The notes under the pieces were generated by a model. The model was not told where the DNA came from, ran no database searches, and saw nothing but the letters and a program-made list of their open reading frames with translations. Below, piece after piece: positions 1 through 9,129 of a DNA stretch of 64,000 bases. Position 1 is the first letter of the stretch. Every line of letters starts with the position of its first letter. Made by a program: the position numbers and the translations under genes. Location of the stretch: the NCBI GenBank assembly GCA_016715885.1, contig JADJXL010000017.1, forward strand, positions 124,001 through 188,000, given 5' to 3'. The stretch is from Polyangiaceae bacterium. Lineage in GTDB: Bacteria; Myxococcota_A; Polyangia; Polyangiales; Polyangiaceae.

Positions 1-3000
1 ATCCATTGCCGCGGTAATCACACGCTGACCTCGCTCATCGAATGTCGCATACCGAATGCCGTTCCAATGACCTCGTAAAACCCGCGGCACCATGGGCTGT
101 TCCAAGTCCCATATCCGCGCGGTCGCGGCGTACCCTGCCGTAACGATGCGCCGTCCCGCCCGGTCAAACTCGGCCCACACCACCCACCCTTCGTGGCCTT
201 TCAAGATGACCGGTGCTCCGTCGCCTTCCATCGGCCATACTCGCGCCGTGCCGTCCGCTGAGCTCGTGACAATCTGGCGTCCATCTGGGCTCATGGATAC
301 GTGATAAACCGCGCCATCATGAGCGCCAATGTCCCGGATCCATGCGCCGCTCGCCGTATCCCAAAGGCGCACCTTGCGGTCTCGGCCGACGCTCACCAAT
401 TGCCGCCCATCGGGGCGAAATACCATCGCTTGCACCTGCTCCCCGTGCGCGGTTGGAATCACGCGCGGCGCGTGGGAAACGACGGCACCCGCATTGTCCC
501 AGACCACCAGATGGCCAGAAGCGAGTGCCGCTGCGCCCTTGGTCCCGTCGGCGCTCAGCACGATTTCATTCACCTGCCCTCGCACGCTCGCCTGGCAAAG
601 AATGACCGCGGGCGCACCGCCATCGATGCGAAACCGCCGAATGCAACCCCGTTTCGAACCGGTGAAAAGCGATTGGTCATCCGGCGAAAAGGCCAACGAA
701 TACACCCATTCTTCATGTCCGGAAAACACAACGGGCGCTTGGCTTCCATTCGTATTCCAAACTCGCGCTTTACCATCATTCGATCCCGTCGCCAGCCACT
801 CCCCACCGGGACTGAAAACGGCGGTCCACACTCGCGTCGCAGGCGCTGAGGAATACACCGCCGTCTCGCGCAATTCTCCACGTTCGCCGATTTGCCAGAT
901 ACGTGCCGTCCCATCCTGCGACGCCGTGGCCAAACGATTTCCTTGCCGTTTACCTGCCCAAATCGGCGCGGAATGCCCAAATGCAAGCGTCGTGGAGGGC
1001 GAATCCAATGGCCAAGCTCGCGCCGAGCCGTGTATCGAGCAGGTAAAAGCCCACTTTCCATCGGGGCTCGAGTGGCCGCAAGCATCGCTACCATCCTTCG
1101 TTCGAAGCACCGAAACATCTTGAGTCGACAGATCCCAGGCCCGCGTCATCCCAGGCACGCCCGGCGATGTCGTCATCAGCATTCGCCCATCCGCATTCAT
1201 GGTCATGGTCGTCGCTTCGTGACGAGGCAGCATCAGCGGCGTTTCGCGTGATTGCTTCATCGGCAATGACTGCAAATTCCATATACGCGTGCTCCCATCT
1301 ACCGCCCATGCGACCAGACGCTCGCGCTCGTCGCTCAGCAAAAGGTGACGGATTTCGCTCGAATGCCCCCGAACCTCGATGGGCGTGCGGCCCCCCTTGG
1401 ACCAGAGCTGGATCGTGCCGTCGTCGAAGCCGACCGCTATTCGGCGTGCCGTACGCGAGATATGCGCTGCGGTAAAATCGTTGCCACCAAAATCCAATCG
1501 CTGCGGAGAACCCTGCCCCCGTAAAGGCCAAATCTCGATTCCGTCTCTCGCGGTGCTCTTCCAAACCACACCCGCGTCGGCAAGGACGATTGCCCGCGTA
1601 TTGTCCTGCGAATCCCCGATCACGCGCAACACAGCCGGCGTCGTAGGGCGTGTCTCGTCCCAATGAAGCACCGAGCCATCGTTCGATAACGCAAAAATGT
1701 CGCGGCCCGTTGCTCCCAAAGCGACCCGAGCAATCCCGGAGCGATCGCTTTGCCATGACGGGGTCGTGGTTGTTCGACCAAGGGGCCAGATCTCCAAACC
1801 TCGCGTCGTATGAACGAGCAACTCGTCACCTTGCGGATAGACCGCGCCCCATTCCGCACCATTTCGTCGAGCTAATTCGCGCCCATCGTCCAGGGATCGC
1901 GCAATCAGAGAGCCCTCCAAATCTTGCAAAAGGACGACGTGATCAGCGTGTTGCGAAGGCGAAAGCCTCACGTCGTTCCAGACGAATCGAGCGATTGGCT
2001 GCGCGAGAACCTCCTGCGCCAAGGTAGACCATTCTCGATGGCGCTGCGGTGCCTCGACTTCCGCCAGCAGAACGGCTGCCAGGGTTGGATCCGTCGGCGA
2101 AAGGCGACGCGCGGCCGAAAGCAACGTTGCATCGTGCTGCTGTTCGGCAGCATCGAGCTGCATGGAAGACGCGGCAGGGGGCTGCTGGTTGTTGGCCGCT
2201 TTGCCGAAAGCCCCCAATGCGCATAGAAGCGCGCCACCCGCCATTGAAACCCATCGGCCCTTTCCACGCCGCTCGGCCACGATGAGCGCGTCGAGCAGCG
2301 TCTGCATCGACGGGAAACGCGCGTGCGGTTCCGCCGACAAACCTCGCCGCAGCACATCGAGCACTCGGCGCACTGGGCGGCGACCAGGCGCAGGCGGCGT
2401 GAGCTCGCCTGCCTGTATTGCGCGAAGCCGGTCCTCGCACGTGCCGCCGCCAAAAGGCAAAACCCCGCAAAGAGCCTCGTACAGGGCCACGCAAAAGCTG
2501 AATTGGTCAGCACCAGCGCCCACGCGCGCCCCTTGAAGCTGCTCCGGCGCCATGTAGGCCGGTGTGCCCAGAACTGCGCCCGTTGCCGTGGAAAAACCGT
2601 CCACGAAGGCGGAGCTCGGCTCCGCGCCCAGCAGGACCTCGCCAGCAAGCCGCACCAAACCGAAATCCGCCACCCGCGGTCGGTCGTCCTCCCCGACGAG
2701 CACATTGGCTGGCTTGAAATCGCGATGAATCAACCCCGCACCATGCGCAGCCACGAGGCCCCGGCCCGCCGCCAAGAACATGTCCAGCGTCTCACGAACG
2801 CCGCGAGTCTGCGCGGCGAGCCATCCCTGGAGGGTTCCGCCACGCACCAGCTCCATCGCGACGAACAGCCCACCTTCCCATTGCCCCACATCGTAGACCG
2901 TCACGACATTGGGGTGCGCAAGCTTCGCCATGGCCCGCGCTTCGCGGAGCAACCGATTCGTATGCGCCTCGACCTTGTTTTCATTACGCACGAGCTTGAT

Positions 3001-3189
3001 GGCCACCCGCCGATCGAGCTGCGCGTCAAACGCTTCGTACACGACACCCATCGCGCCAGCACCGATACGTTGCAAAAGCGCGAATCGACCGATACGTGGT
3101 GCGTCATCCGCCGCCCCGAAAAGCGCTGCCGCAAGCACCGCCTTGCGCAGGCGCTCCTCGACGTTTTCCAACAGTTCCGGTGTCTCCAT
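1..3189 (-). CDS. Ser/Thr protein kinase with WD40 beta-propeller sensor (C-terminus outside window)
   Basis: Reads as one open frame of 1063 codons from an ATG at 3189 to the window edge, so the stop is not seen. Residues about 35-300 form a Hanks-type kinase: Gly-rich loop GAGAMGVVYE (44-53), VAIK lysine 65, HRD at 155-157, DFG at 175-177 and APE at 214-216. A single hydrophobic segment near residues 313-335 would place the kinase in the cytoplasm. From about residue 400 onward come at least seven WD40-type blades with GH...WD spacing (for example LATGSNDGKARVWN), a likely ligand- or protein-binding propeller. The start codon overlaps the stop of the sigma-factor gene (TGATG), so the two are translationally coupled. 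The sigma factor is the obvious candidate partner or substrate, but that is inference. The family assignment is secure. Confidence 0.93.
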   Translation of the reverse strand, partial: METPELLENVEERLRKAVLAAALFGAADDAPRIGRFALLQRIGAGAMGVVYEAFDAQLDRRVAIKLVRNENKVEAHTNRLLREARAMAKLAHPNVVTVYDVGQWEGGLFVAMELVRGGTLQGWLAAQTRGVRETLDMFLAAGRGLVAAHGAGLIHRDFKPANVLVGEDDRPRVADFGLVRLAGEVLLGAEPSSAFVDGFSTATGAVLGTPAYMAPEQLQGARVGAGADQFSFCVALYEALCGVLPFGGGTCEDRLRAIQAGELTPPAPGRRPVRRVLDVLRRGLSAEPHARFPSMQTLLDALIVAERRGKGRWVSMAGGALLCALGAFGKAANNQQPPAASSMQLDAAEQQHDATLLSAARRLSPTDPTLAAVLLAEVEAPQRHREWSTLAQEVLAQPIARFVWNDVRLSPSQHADHVVLLQDLEGSLIARSLDDGRELARRNGAEWGAVYPQGDELLVHTTRGLEIWPLGRTTTTPSWQSDRSGIARVALGATGRDIFALSNDGSVLHWDETRPTTPAVLRVIGDSQDNTRAIVLADAGVVWKSTARDGIEIWPLRGQGSPQRLDFGGNDFTAAHISRTARRIAVGFDDGTIQLWSKGGRTPIEVRGHSSEIRHLLLSDERERLVAWAVDGSTRIWNLQSLPMKQSRETPLMLPRHEATTMTMNADGRMLMTTSPGVPGMTRAWDLSTQDVSVLRTKDGSDACGHSSPDGKWAFTCSIHGSARAWPLDSPSTTLAFGHSAPIWAGKRQGNRLATASQDGTARIWQIGERGELRETAVYSSAPATRVWTAVFSPGGEWLATGSNDGKARVWNTNGSQAPVVFSGHEEWVYSLAFSPDDQSLFTGSKRGCIRRFRIDGGAPAVILCQASVRGQVNEIVLSADGTKGAAALASGHLVVWDNAGAVVSHAPRVIPTAHGEQVQAMVFRPDGRQLVSVGRDRKVRLWDTASGAWIRDIGAHDGAVYHVSMSPDGRQIVTSSADGTARVWPMEGDGAPVILKGHEGWVVWAEFDRAGRRIVTAGYAATARIWDLEQPMVPRVLRGHWNGIRYATFDERGQRVITAAMD

Positions 3190-3836
3190 CACCCTGAGCC
3201 GCGGTCGCGTTGGATGAGCGGTATCTGGGGCCGCACCCGCAAAGCCCACCCGTCCAGATCATCGAGCGTGCTTTGAAGGATTTCTCGCGATACGTCGATT
3301 TTCGTGAGCGCTGATTCGAGCGCTTTTCGGCCTTCGAGCAGCCGAGTCTTTGCCGTACCAAGCGGTATGCCGATGGCGAGTCCGATTTCGGCCGCCGTGA
3401 GCCGCTCCCAATAATGCAGCTCCAGTACGACCTGATAATCAAGAGGAATCCGGCGCAGCGCTTCGAGCAACGCACGCTGCTCCTGATGCTCGACCATCGG
3501 CTGCTCGGGCGATTGCCCTAAATCAATGACGGACTGGACATCGAAAGCGACATCTTCGCGCCGACTCTTACGTATGCGAGCACGCAGGAAATCGTTGAGA
3601 ATGTGGTGCGCGATACCGAAGAGGTATGTCTTGAAACTCGCCTCGCCGCGAAAACCGGCGGGGTTTTCGAGGCACGCCAAGAACACGTTTTGAACCAGCT
3701 CGTCGCGAACGCCATCGTCGACCTTGTTGTGAAAGAAGCGAGCAATGGCGGGGTAGTGCCGCTCGAAAAGGGCCGCACCCGCACGACGGTCGCCATTGCG
3801 CCATTGGGAGATGAGCTCGGCATCTGTCGCAATCAT
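3189..3836 (-). CDS. ECF-type RNA polymerase sigma factor
   Basis: This 215-residue protein has the sigma-70 family layout. Region 2 spans about residues 20-90 (helices around FERHYPAIARFF and the DELVQNVFLA stretch). A variable linker with a conspicuous acidic/Gln segment follows. Region 4 lies at about 125-180, with the helix-turn-helix around LTAAEIGLAIGIPLGTAKTRL. It should redirect RNA polymerase to a small regulon. No anti-sigma gene is adjacent; instead the gene is coupled by a TGATG overlap to a transmembrane WD40 kinase, suggesting control by phosphorylation. The C-terminal ~35 residues after region 4 are extra and unassigned. The ATG at 3836 leaves a 271-bp upstream gap that should hold the operon promoter. 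Confidence 0.9.
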   Translation of the reverse strand: MIATDAELISQWRNGDRRAGAALFERHYPAIARFFHNKVDDGVRDELVQNVFLACLENPAGFRGEASFKTYLFGIAHHILNDFLRARIRKSRREDVAFDVQSVIDLGQSPEQPMVEHQEQRALLEALRRIPLDYQVVLELHYWERLTAAEIGLAIGIPLGTAKTRLLEGRKALESALTKIDVSREILQSTLDDLDGWALRVRPQIPLIQRDRGSG

Positions 3837-4107
3837 GCGTCAAGATAAACCCATTTTTCTCCACTTGTCCACCGACGTAACAAAATTCATGCTCGTGCTC
3901 AGCACCGTTGCGCGACCACAATCGTCGCATTTTCATGTACTTTCTTGCCGCGAAAAAGCAGCCTAGCGCACATGACAAACCCATCACTCGCTGCGAATTT
4001 CTCGGTTATGGAATGCTGTGTTACACTCGAAAGTGGTATTGCCATGGGTCCCGCTGGCGTCCCTGGATGAACGAGGACGTCGCTAGCCCCGTTCTTCGAG
4101 CACCGGC

Positions 4108-6196
4108 TCACGCGTCCTTCTGGTCGCCCTCGTCGCCTTCGCGCTCGGCCATGGGCTCGTCGGACGGATCGCTCGTTCCTTCTTGCGTCGCTGCCAAGCC
4201 CTCGCCGTTCGCTTGCCCCTTTTCGAGCAAGTCCAATGCATTCACGAGCTGTTCGTGGGTGCCGACGAGAATGAGCATATCGCCGTCGGCCACGGCATAA
4301 TCCGCCGCTGGTGTCGTGATGACCTCGTCGCCTTTTCGTATCGCCAAAATGACGACGCGGGTCTTGGATGGCAGCGCCAAATCTCGAAGTGTTTTGCCGG
4401 TGGCGAAATCGGTGGCTCGTATTCGCACGGTCTCGATTTCGAGCGCGAGCGACAGCCCTTCCAGAATCGAGCGGTTCTCGGATAGCGGGGCGCTTTGGCG
4501 AAGCGCCTGGTAGGCGTCGCTGCGGAATCGTAGAATGGCTTGATCCACCGTCCTTGTCGGAACCTGATATTCGTGCAGCGTTCGCGCCAAAATCTCCAAC
4601 GACGTCTCGAACTCCTCGGGAATGACCTCGTTTGCCCCGATCGCCAATAGATGCTCGATTTCGAACACATACCGAGTTCGCACGATGATGTGAACGGTCG
4701 CGCTCTCCTGACGAGCGACTTGCACAGCCCGACGAGTGGCCTGCGGGTCGGAGATCGCCACCACGAAGACTCGCGCACGTTCGATCCCAAGCCGCCTGAG
4801 AACATCTGGGCGGGTACAGTCGCCATAATAAACCTTTTCACCAGCAGCATAGGCTGCGGCGACGGCTTCGGGCCCGAGCTCCGCCGCCGCATAGGGAATG
4901 TCGAGCGACTCGAGCGCACGCGCGAGGTTGCGCCCATTGAGGCCGTAACCTGCGATGAGCACATGGTCGCGAAGATTCGCCAGGTCATCGCTGACCTCTT
5001 TCGTCGCCAGCCGCCCCTCTCTCACCGAACGAGGCATGGGTAGCCGATGCAGGAGGCCAAAAAATCGCGGGGCCGCGCCGATCAGAAATGGGTTCACGAG
5101 CATGCTGAGCACCGCAATGATGGTGAACACCTGATATGCGACGTCGTCGATGAGCCCCAGCGAACGGCTCACCAGGAGCAATACGAGCGAGAATTCGCCG
5201 ACCTGGGCAATGGCAGCACCAGCCTCGGTGGCAATGCGGGGATACCCCCAGGCCAGAACTGGGGCAAAGCCGCTCACGAACTTGATGATCAAAATGATCA
5301 GCAAAGCGGGCACGTACACGTGAGCATAGGTCAAGAGCGACCCGGTATTCACGAGCATGCCGACCGAAATGAAAAAGAGGCTGACCAAAAGATCGGCGCA
5401 GTGGCGACACCTCGGCATGAATTTGGTGGCTATAATGCGAACCAGCCAAAGCCAAACCCGCAATGAATGCCCCGAGCGCAGCCGACAGACCCGCGGCATA
5501 GGTCGCCCAGCTCGCGCCGAGACAAACGAGGATGAGGAAGAACAGGATCAGCTCGCGACTGCGGGTTTGGACGACCAGCCGCAAGAGAGGCGAAACACCC
5601 CACCTGGCCACGATTGCCATTCCGACGAGAATGGCAGCGCTCTGGAGTATTTTTGGCGTGAAGACGACGTTGCCAAGGTTTCCTCCATACGCGAGCATGG
5701 GCAGTACGATCAGCATCGGAACGGATGCCAAATCCTGCGTGATGCTGACGCCGACGCCAAGCCTTGCGGGGGCGGTCGAAATTTCGCCTCGCTCCCCGTA
5801 GATCTTGAGCATCAACGTGGAGCTGGTATGCGAGACGAGAAAACCGAAAACCAGCGCTACGCGCCAATCGCTCTTGAAAAAAAGTGGGTACGCCAATAGC
5901 ACCGTGACGATGCAGATGGCCATCTGGAAAAAGCCAATACCCGCTGACCGCCGCAGCTCCAAGAGGCGATCCCGGTCGAAGTCGAGCCCGATCGAAAACA
6001 TCAAGAGGATGATTCCGAATTCGGATAGGAGCGCAATTTGCGTGTGATCCTCGAGAATGCCGAACCCATGCGGCCCAATGACGACGCCGGCAAAGACGAG
6101 GGCAATGATCCCTGGAATGCGGAGTCTATGAAATAGGCCGACCGTCGCCGTGACGACGAGAAAAACGATTCCGATTTTGGGCAGCAATTCTTCCAT
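4108..6196 (-). CDS. Kef-type K+/cation:proton antiporter with RCK domain (one-base frameshift)
   Basis: The two halves lie in different frames but together make a complete CPA2-family protein of about 695 residues. The N-terminal half (6196 down to about 5400) is a multi-pass Na+/H+ exchanger domain beginning MEELLPKIGIVFL. The C-terminal half (about 5395 to 4108) continues the membrane domain (SLFFISVGML), then a TrkA-N/RCK nucleotide-binding fold with the GYGLNGRNLAR motif, and a TrkA-C domain ending in a charged tail. In relatives the join reads SPLRDL; here an extra G/C in the plus-strand stretch near 5395-5396 turns it into SPLRRS and shifts frame. Everything on both sides is well conserved, so a sequencing error or a very recent mutation is likely. 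Role: ion and pH homeostasis at the inner membrane, gated by a nucleotide or dinucleotide. Confidence 0.85.
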
Positions 6197-6315
6197 GGAA
6201 TGACGCCGAGTAGCTTACACCAGACCGACGAACGGAGCCTAGCGCGAATCCTCGGCACATTCAACGATTTGTGAGCACATGAGCTCATGTCTACCCAAAC
6301 GACAGCCCCCGCCGC

Positions 6316-7458
6316 TCAATTTCCTATCGACGGGGCAAGTGCGGAGTGGTCGCCGACATAATGAATTTCCGAGCCAACCGCTTCCGCGTCGAAGGTGAGA
6401 CCCGTTTGGTACGGCACATCCAAAATCAGCGACCACGTTTGCTTTTCGATGTCGTAAGCATGGATCGCGCCCGTCGTCGTCCCCGATCGGACGTGCACGA
6501 TACGCACGTACAATTGGTTGTCGACGATCGCCGTCGCCGCACCGTCCACGTCGGCCGAAAGTGCCGGGCCTTTGGACCATTGATCCATCGTGATGTCGTA
6601 ATGCCAAACCTCGTTCGTGAACGAATTGTAGAATACGAATCCGTTCCCATGGACATGTGGTTTGTCCCGCAATGGGAGCTTGATGTCACCGGGAGGCGGC
6701 GCTGTAAGCGTGGACCATGTTGCGCCGACGATATCGTACGCCAGCAAGAGATATTGCTTGTTGTTGCTACCGCAATCGAAAAGATAAATCTTGTCGCCGA
6801 TGATCATCGGATGATTCAGCCAGCACTGCTCGGGCATCGAGGGCAGCTCCGTCCATGCTCCTTTGGCATCCTCGTACACATATGCAGCTTTGGGGTTCTT
6901 CATGGCGTCTTCGGCCCCGAAGACGTAAATATCACGCCCATGGGTGGCGAGTGGCCTCTGCACCGCGACAAGCTTCACCGGAAAGGACGGAATCGTCGAC
7001 CAAGTGTCCGCCACGGTGTCGTAACAATCAATGACCTCGATCAGGTTGACGACATCGAGGTTCAATGTGCCATAACCGATACAAATGCGATCACCCGCCA
7101 CGTCCACGATTTCCGTAAATCGAGGCGTGGGCCAGGCCCGCAGGGTTTTGAATGCGCCCGTGGTCAGATCGAGCGACTCGGCGGCATCCACCACGCCAGC
7201 CAATTCATCCAGGCCGCCAATGCGGTACACCGTTGAACCGATGCGCCGATGGATCGGGCCGCTACGCACGACCTTCGACGGCGTGAGCTTTTCGAGTTTC
7301 GAGGGCGAGGCAAGGTCGAGCTTTTCATAACGCGGCTCGATTTTCGCCAGCGACGCGTTGTCGATGATGTCATTTAGATTGCAGCTTATGCAACCGAGCG
7401 CCGCGAGCACGAACATGCACGCGGCTCGGCACATTGAACGCGAAGATTTGGTATCCAT
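6316..7458 (-). CDS. Kelch-repeat lipoprotein
   Basis: A 380-residue protein from the ATG at 7458, chosen because it is followed immediately by a lipoprotein-type signal (MDTKSSRSMCRAACMF, then a hydrophobic stretch ending in Cys). In-frame codons further upstream add only charged residues. The body contains repeated kelch-like blades of about 50 residues, with phrases such as KIYLFDCG, IYVFGAE and LYVRIVHV each following a Gly-Gly/aromatic strand. This is typical of a beta-propeller scaffold displayed on the outer membrane or in the periplasm. No catalytic motif is visible. It lies 58 bp downstream of the radical SAM gene on the same strand and could be cotranscribed with it. Function is unknown beyond binding. 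Confidence 0.75.
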   Translation of the reverse strand: MDTKSSRSMCRAACMFVLAALGCISCNLNDIIDNASLAKIEPRYEKLDLASPSKLEKLTPSKVVRSGPIHRRIGSTVYRIGGLDELAGVVDAAESLDLTTGAFKTLRAWPTPRFTEIVDVAGDRICIGYGTLNLDVVNLIEVIDCYDTVADTWSTIPSFPVKLVAVQRPLATHGRDIYVFGAEDAMKNPKAAYVYEDAKGAWTELPSMPEQCWLNHPMIIGDKIYLFDCGSNNKQYLLLAYDIVGATWSTLTAPPPGDIKLPLRDKPHVHGNGFVFYNSFTNEVWHYDITMDQWSKGPALSADVDGAATAIVDNQLYVRIVHVRSGTTTGAIHAYDIEKQTWSLILDVPYQTGLTFDAEAVGSEIHYVGDHSALAPSIGN

Positions 7459-7517
7459 GTAACGTATGGAATACCCGATGCGCAGCGCTGTCAAGACGCG
7501 CATCGGGTTTCGACGTG

Positions 7518-8765
7518 TCAATCTGCCGCGCGCACGAATGGCAAACGTCGCTTGGCGTCTTTCATTGGCGCATCGAGCGGCTCCACAATCAAATCGAAAC
7601 GCCCGTGATCAAATGGCCGACCCGGCGCGGGCTCGTTCGGTACGAGCCGCTCGCGCAGCCCTCGGCGCTCGAAATCGAGCGCGCGGTGGTGACAATATGG
7701 ATTGTTGCCCGCTCGACCAAAAAACACGTGGCTCGTCCACGTACAACCCGCACGACAAACATCCGCGTAATAACAAGTCCGGCAATATCCCCACAAATCG
7801 TCGACCGTCCGATCACGCACGAAACGAAGCTCGCGCGTATGCTCCCAAATGTCCACAATCGCTCGCTCGCGCACGTTGCCGCCAGCATACGCATCGGTCG
7901 GCAACGAAGGACATCCCTTCACGGTGCCGTTGGATTCGAGCCCGAGCGCATGTTCGCCGGCCACACATCCACCCCAGACGCGATCTTCCACGACGCCACG
8001 TCCACGCAAAAGCGTCTCGTACGGGCCAAAATATCCAATGTTGTTCGCAGGCCAGAATTGCACGCCATGCTTCGCCCCGCGCTCGGCAATGGCCGCGAGC
8101 TTCGGGTATACCGAGGTCAGCTCGTACGGTTGAAAAAGCCAATCGGGCCGCTCGGCCGCCCGGCCCATGGGCACGGTGAGCTGCATTTGCCAGCCGCGAA
8201 CACCTCGCGCGATCCACATATCGAGCAATGCATCGAGGTCCGGCAACGAAAGGTGGTTGATTTGCGTATTGGCCGATAGCTCGATGCCCGCGTCGCGTAT
8301 GTTCTGCATGGCTGCCAATGCCGCGTCGAAGCTCCCCGAACCGCGCTGCATGTCGTGCGCTTCGCGAAGCCCATCAATCGACACGGAGATGCTCGAAAGC
8401 CCCGCAGCCTTTGCCCGCTGAGCTCGTTCGCGCGTCATGCCGCGGCCGCCCGTGGTCATCGTGCAGCGCATTCCACGCTCCACGATGGCCCGAGCGATCG
8501 TATCCCAGTCATTGCGCAGATACGCCTCGCCGCCGATCAGCGTCACTTCACGCGCACCCATGCTCGCGAGCTGCGTGACCACATCGAGCGCCTCGGCCGT
8601 GGACAATTCGTCCGGTCGCGCCCGCGCCGCGCGACTGCCGCAATGATGGCAAGCGTGATCGCAGCGAAGCGTCAGCTCCCAAACGACGTAGACCAAACCC
8701 GACGGCCCACGTGACGCCGTTGCCACGCGGCCCGCGGCAGGTTCATCAGTCGGTGCCGGCGTCAT
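7518..8765 (-). CDS. radical SAM/SPASM domain protein, probable peptide maturase
   Basis: A 415-residue protein with the radical SAM CxxxCxxC cluster (Cys35, Cys39, Cys42 in CDHACHHC) near the N-terminus. A TIM-barrel core follows (LIGGEAYLR is the GGE-type SAM motif). The C-terminal SPASM region, from about residue 285, carries a late Cys set around CRTCYYADVCRAGC for auxiliary Fe-S clusters. SPASM enzymes modify peptides or other enzymes using 5'-deoxyadenosyl radicals. The start overlaps the upstream 85-residue gene by 20 bp, so the two are translationally linked. That small Cys/Gly-rich protein is the natural candidate substrate, but this is inference. The Pro/Ala-rich first 20 residues are probably disordered. 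Confidence 0.88.
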   Translation of the reverse strand: MTPAPTDEPAAGRVATASRGPSGLVYVVWELTLRCDHACHHCGSRAARARPDELSTAEALDVVTQLASMGAREVTLIGGEAYLRNDWDTIARAIVERGMRCTMTTGGRGMTRERAQRAKAAGLSSISVSIDGLREAHDMQRGSGSFDAALAAMQNIRDAGIELSANTQINHLSLPDLDALLDMWIARGVRGWQMQLTVPMGRAAERPDWLFQPYELTSVYPKLAAIAERGAKHGVQFWPANNIGYFGPYETLLRGRGVVEDRVWGGCVAGEHALGLESNGTVKGCPSLPTDAYAGGNVRERAIVDIWEHTRELRFVRDRTVDDLWGYCRTCYYADVCRAGCTWTSHVFFGRAGNNPYCHHRALDFERRGLRERLVPNEPAPGRPFDHGRFDLIVEPLDAPMKDAKRRLPFVRAAD

Positions 8766-9003
8766 TCACCGATCCACCAGCGCCTGCTTCTCCGCCCGAT
8801 CCACCCGCGCCGCCGGCTCCACCCGAGCATTGATCGTCGGGACAGCCGTACGCGCAGCCGATTCCAGCGACGAGCGCGACGACGCCTGCGGTCGTTGCAA
8901 CGATGCTCTTGACGGGGATGCGAAACGAACAAAACGGGCACGATGTCGCGGCTTCGAGGATGTGGATGCGGCACGAAGGGCAGCGTTTCAGTCGAGGCGG
9001 CAT
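8746..9003 (-). CDS. small zinc-ribbon/transmembrane/Gly-rich peptide, candidate maturase substrate
   Basis: An 85-residue protein in three parts. Residues 1-30 form a CPSC...CPFC zinc-ribbon-like knuckle. A hydrophobic segment follows at about 31-50 and ends in CAYGC. The tail is Gly/Ala/Ser-rich with CPDDQC near its start and GGAGGAGGSGG repeats. It overlaps the radical SAM/SPASM gene by 20 bp in the same direction. Such tight coupling with a peptide-modifying enzyme is the usual arrangement of a RiPP-like precursor, and the Cys/Gly tail would be the modified core. Alternatively it is a plain membrane-anchored protein with a low-complexity surface tail, common in myxobacteria. No function can be assigned from sequence alone. 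Confidence 0.6.
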   Translation of the reverse strand: MPPRLKRCPSCRIHILEAATSCPFCSFRIPVKSIVATTAGVVALVAGIGCAYGCPDDQCSGGAGGAGGSGGEAGAGGSVNDAGTD

Positions 9004-9129
9004 GGGGCCATGCTATCCGTCTTGGAAACGGTTGACAATCATTTCGCGCTTGCCGTCGCTGGCTTTGTCGTGGCGAGGTGAAGGCTGGCATCATACGTTG
9101 CCAGGATCGAAACAACGGCCAAAGAGTTG

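Noticed and set aside
2323..3276. A 317-codon plus-strand frame opposite the first kinase
   Set aside because: The minus strand encodes a complete kinase domain with all motifs here.
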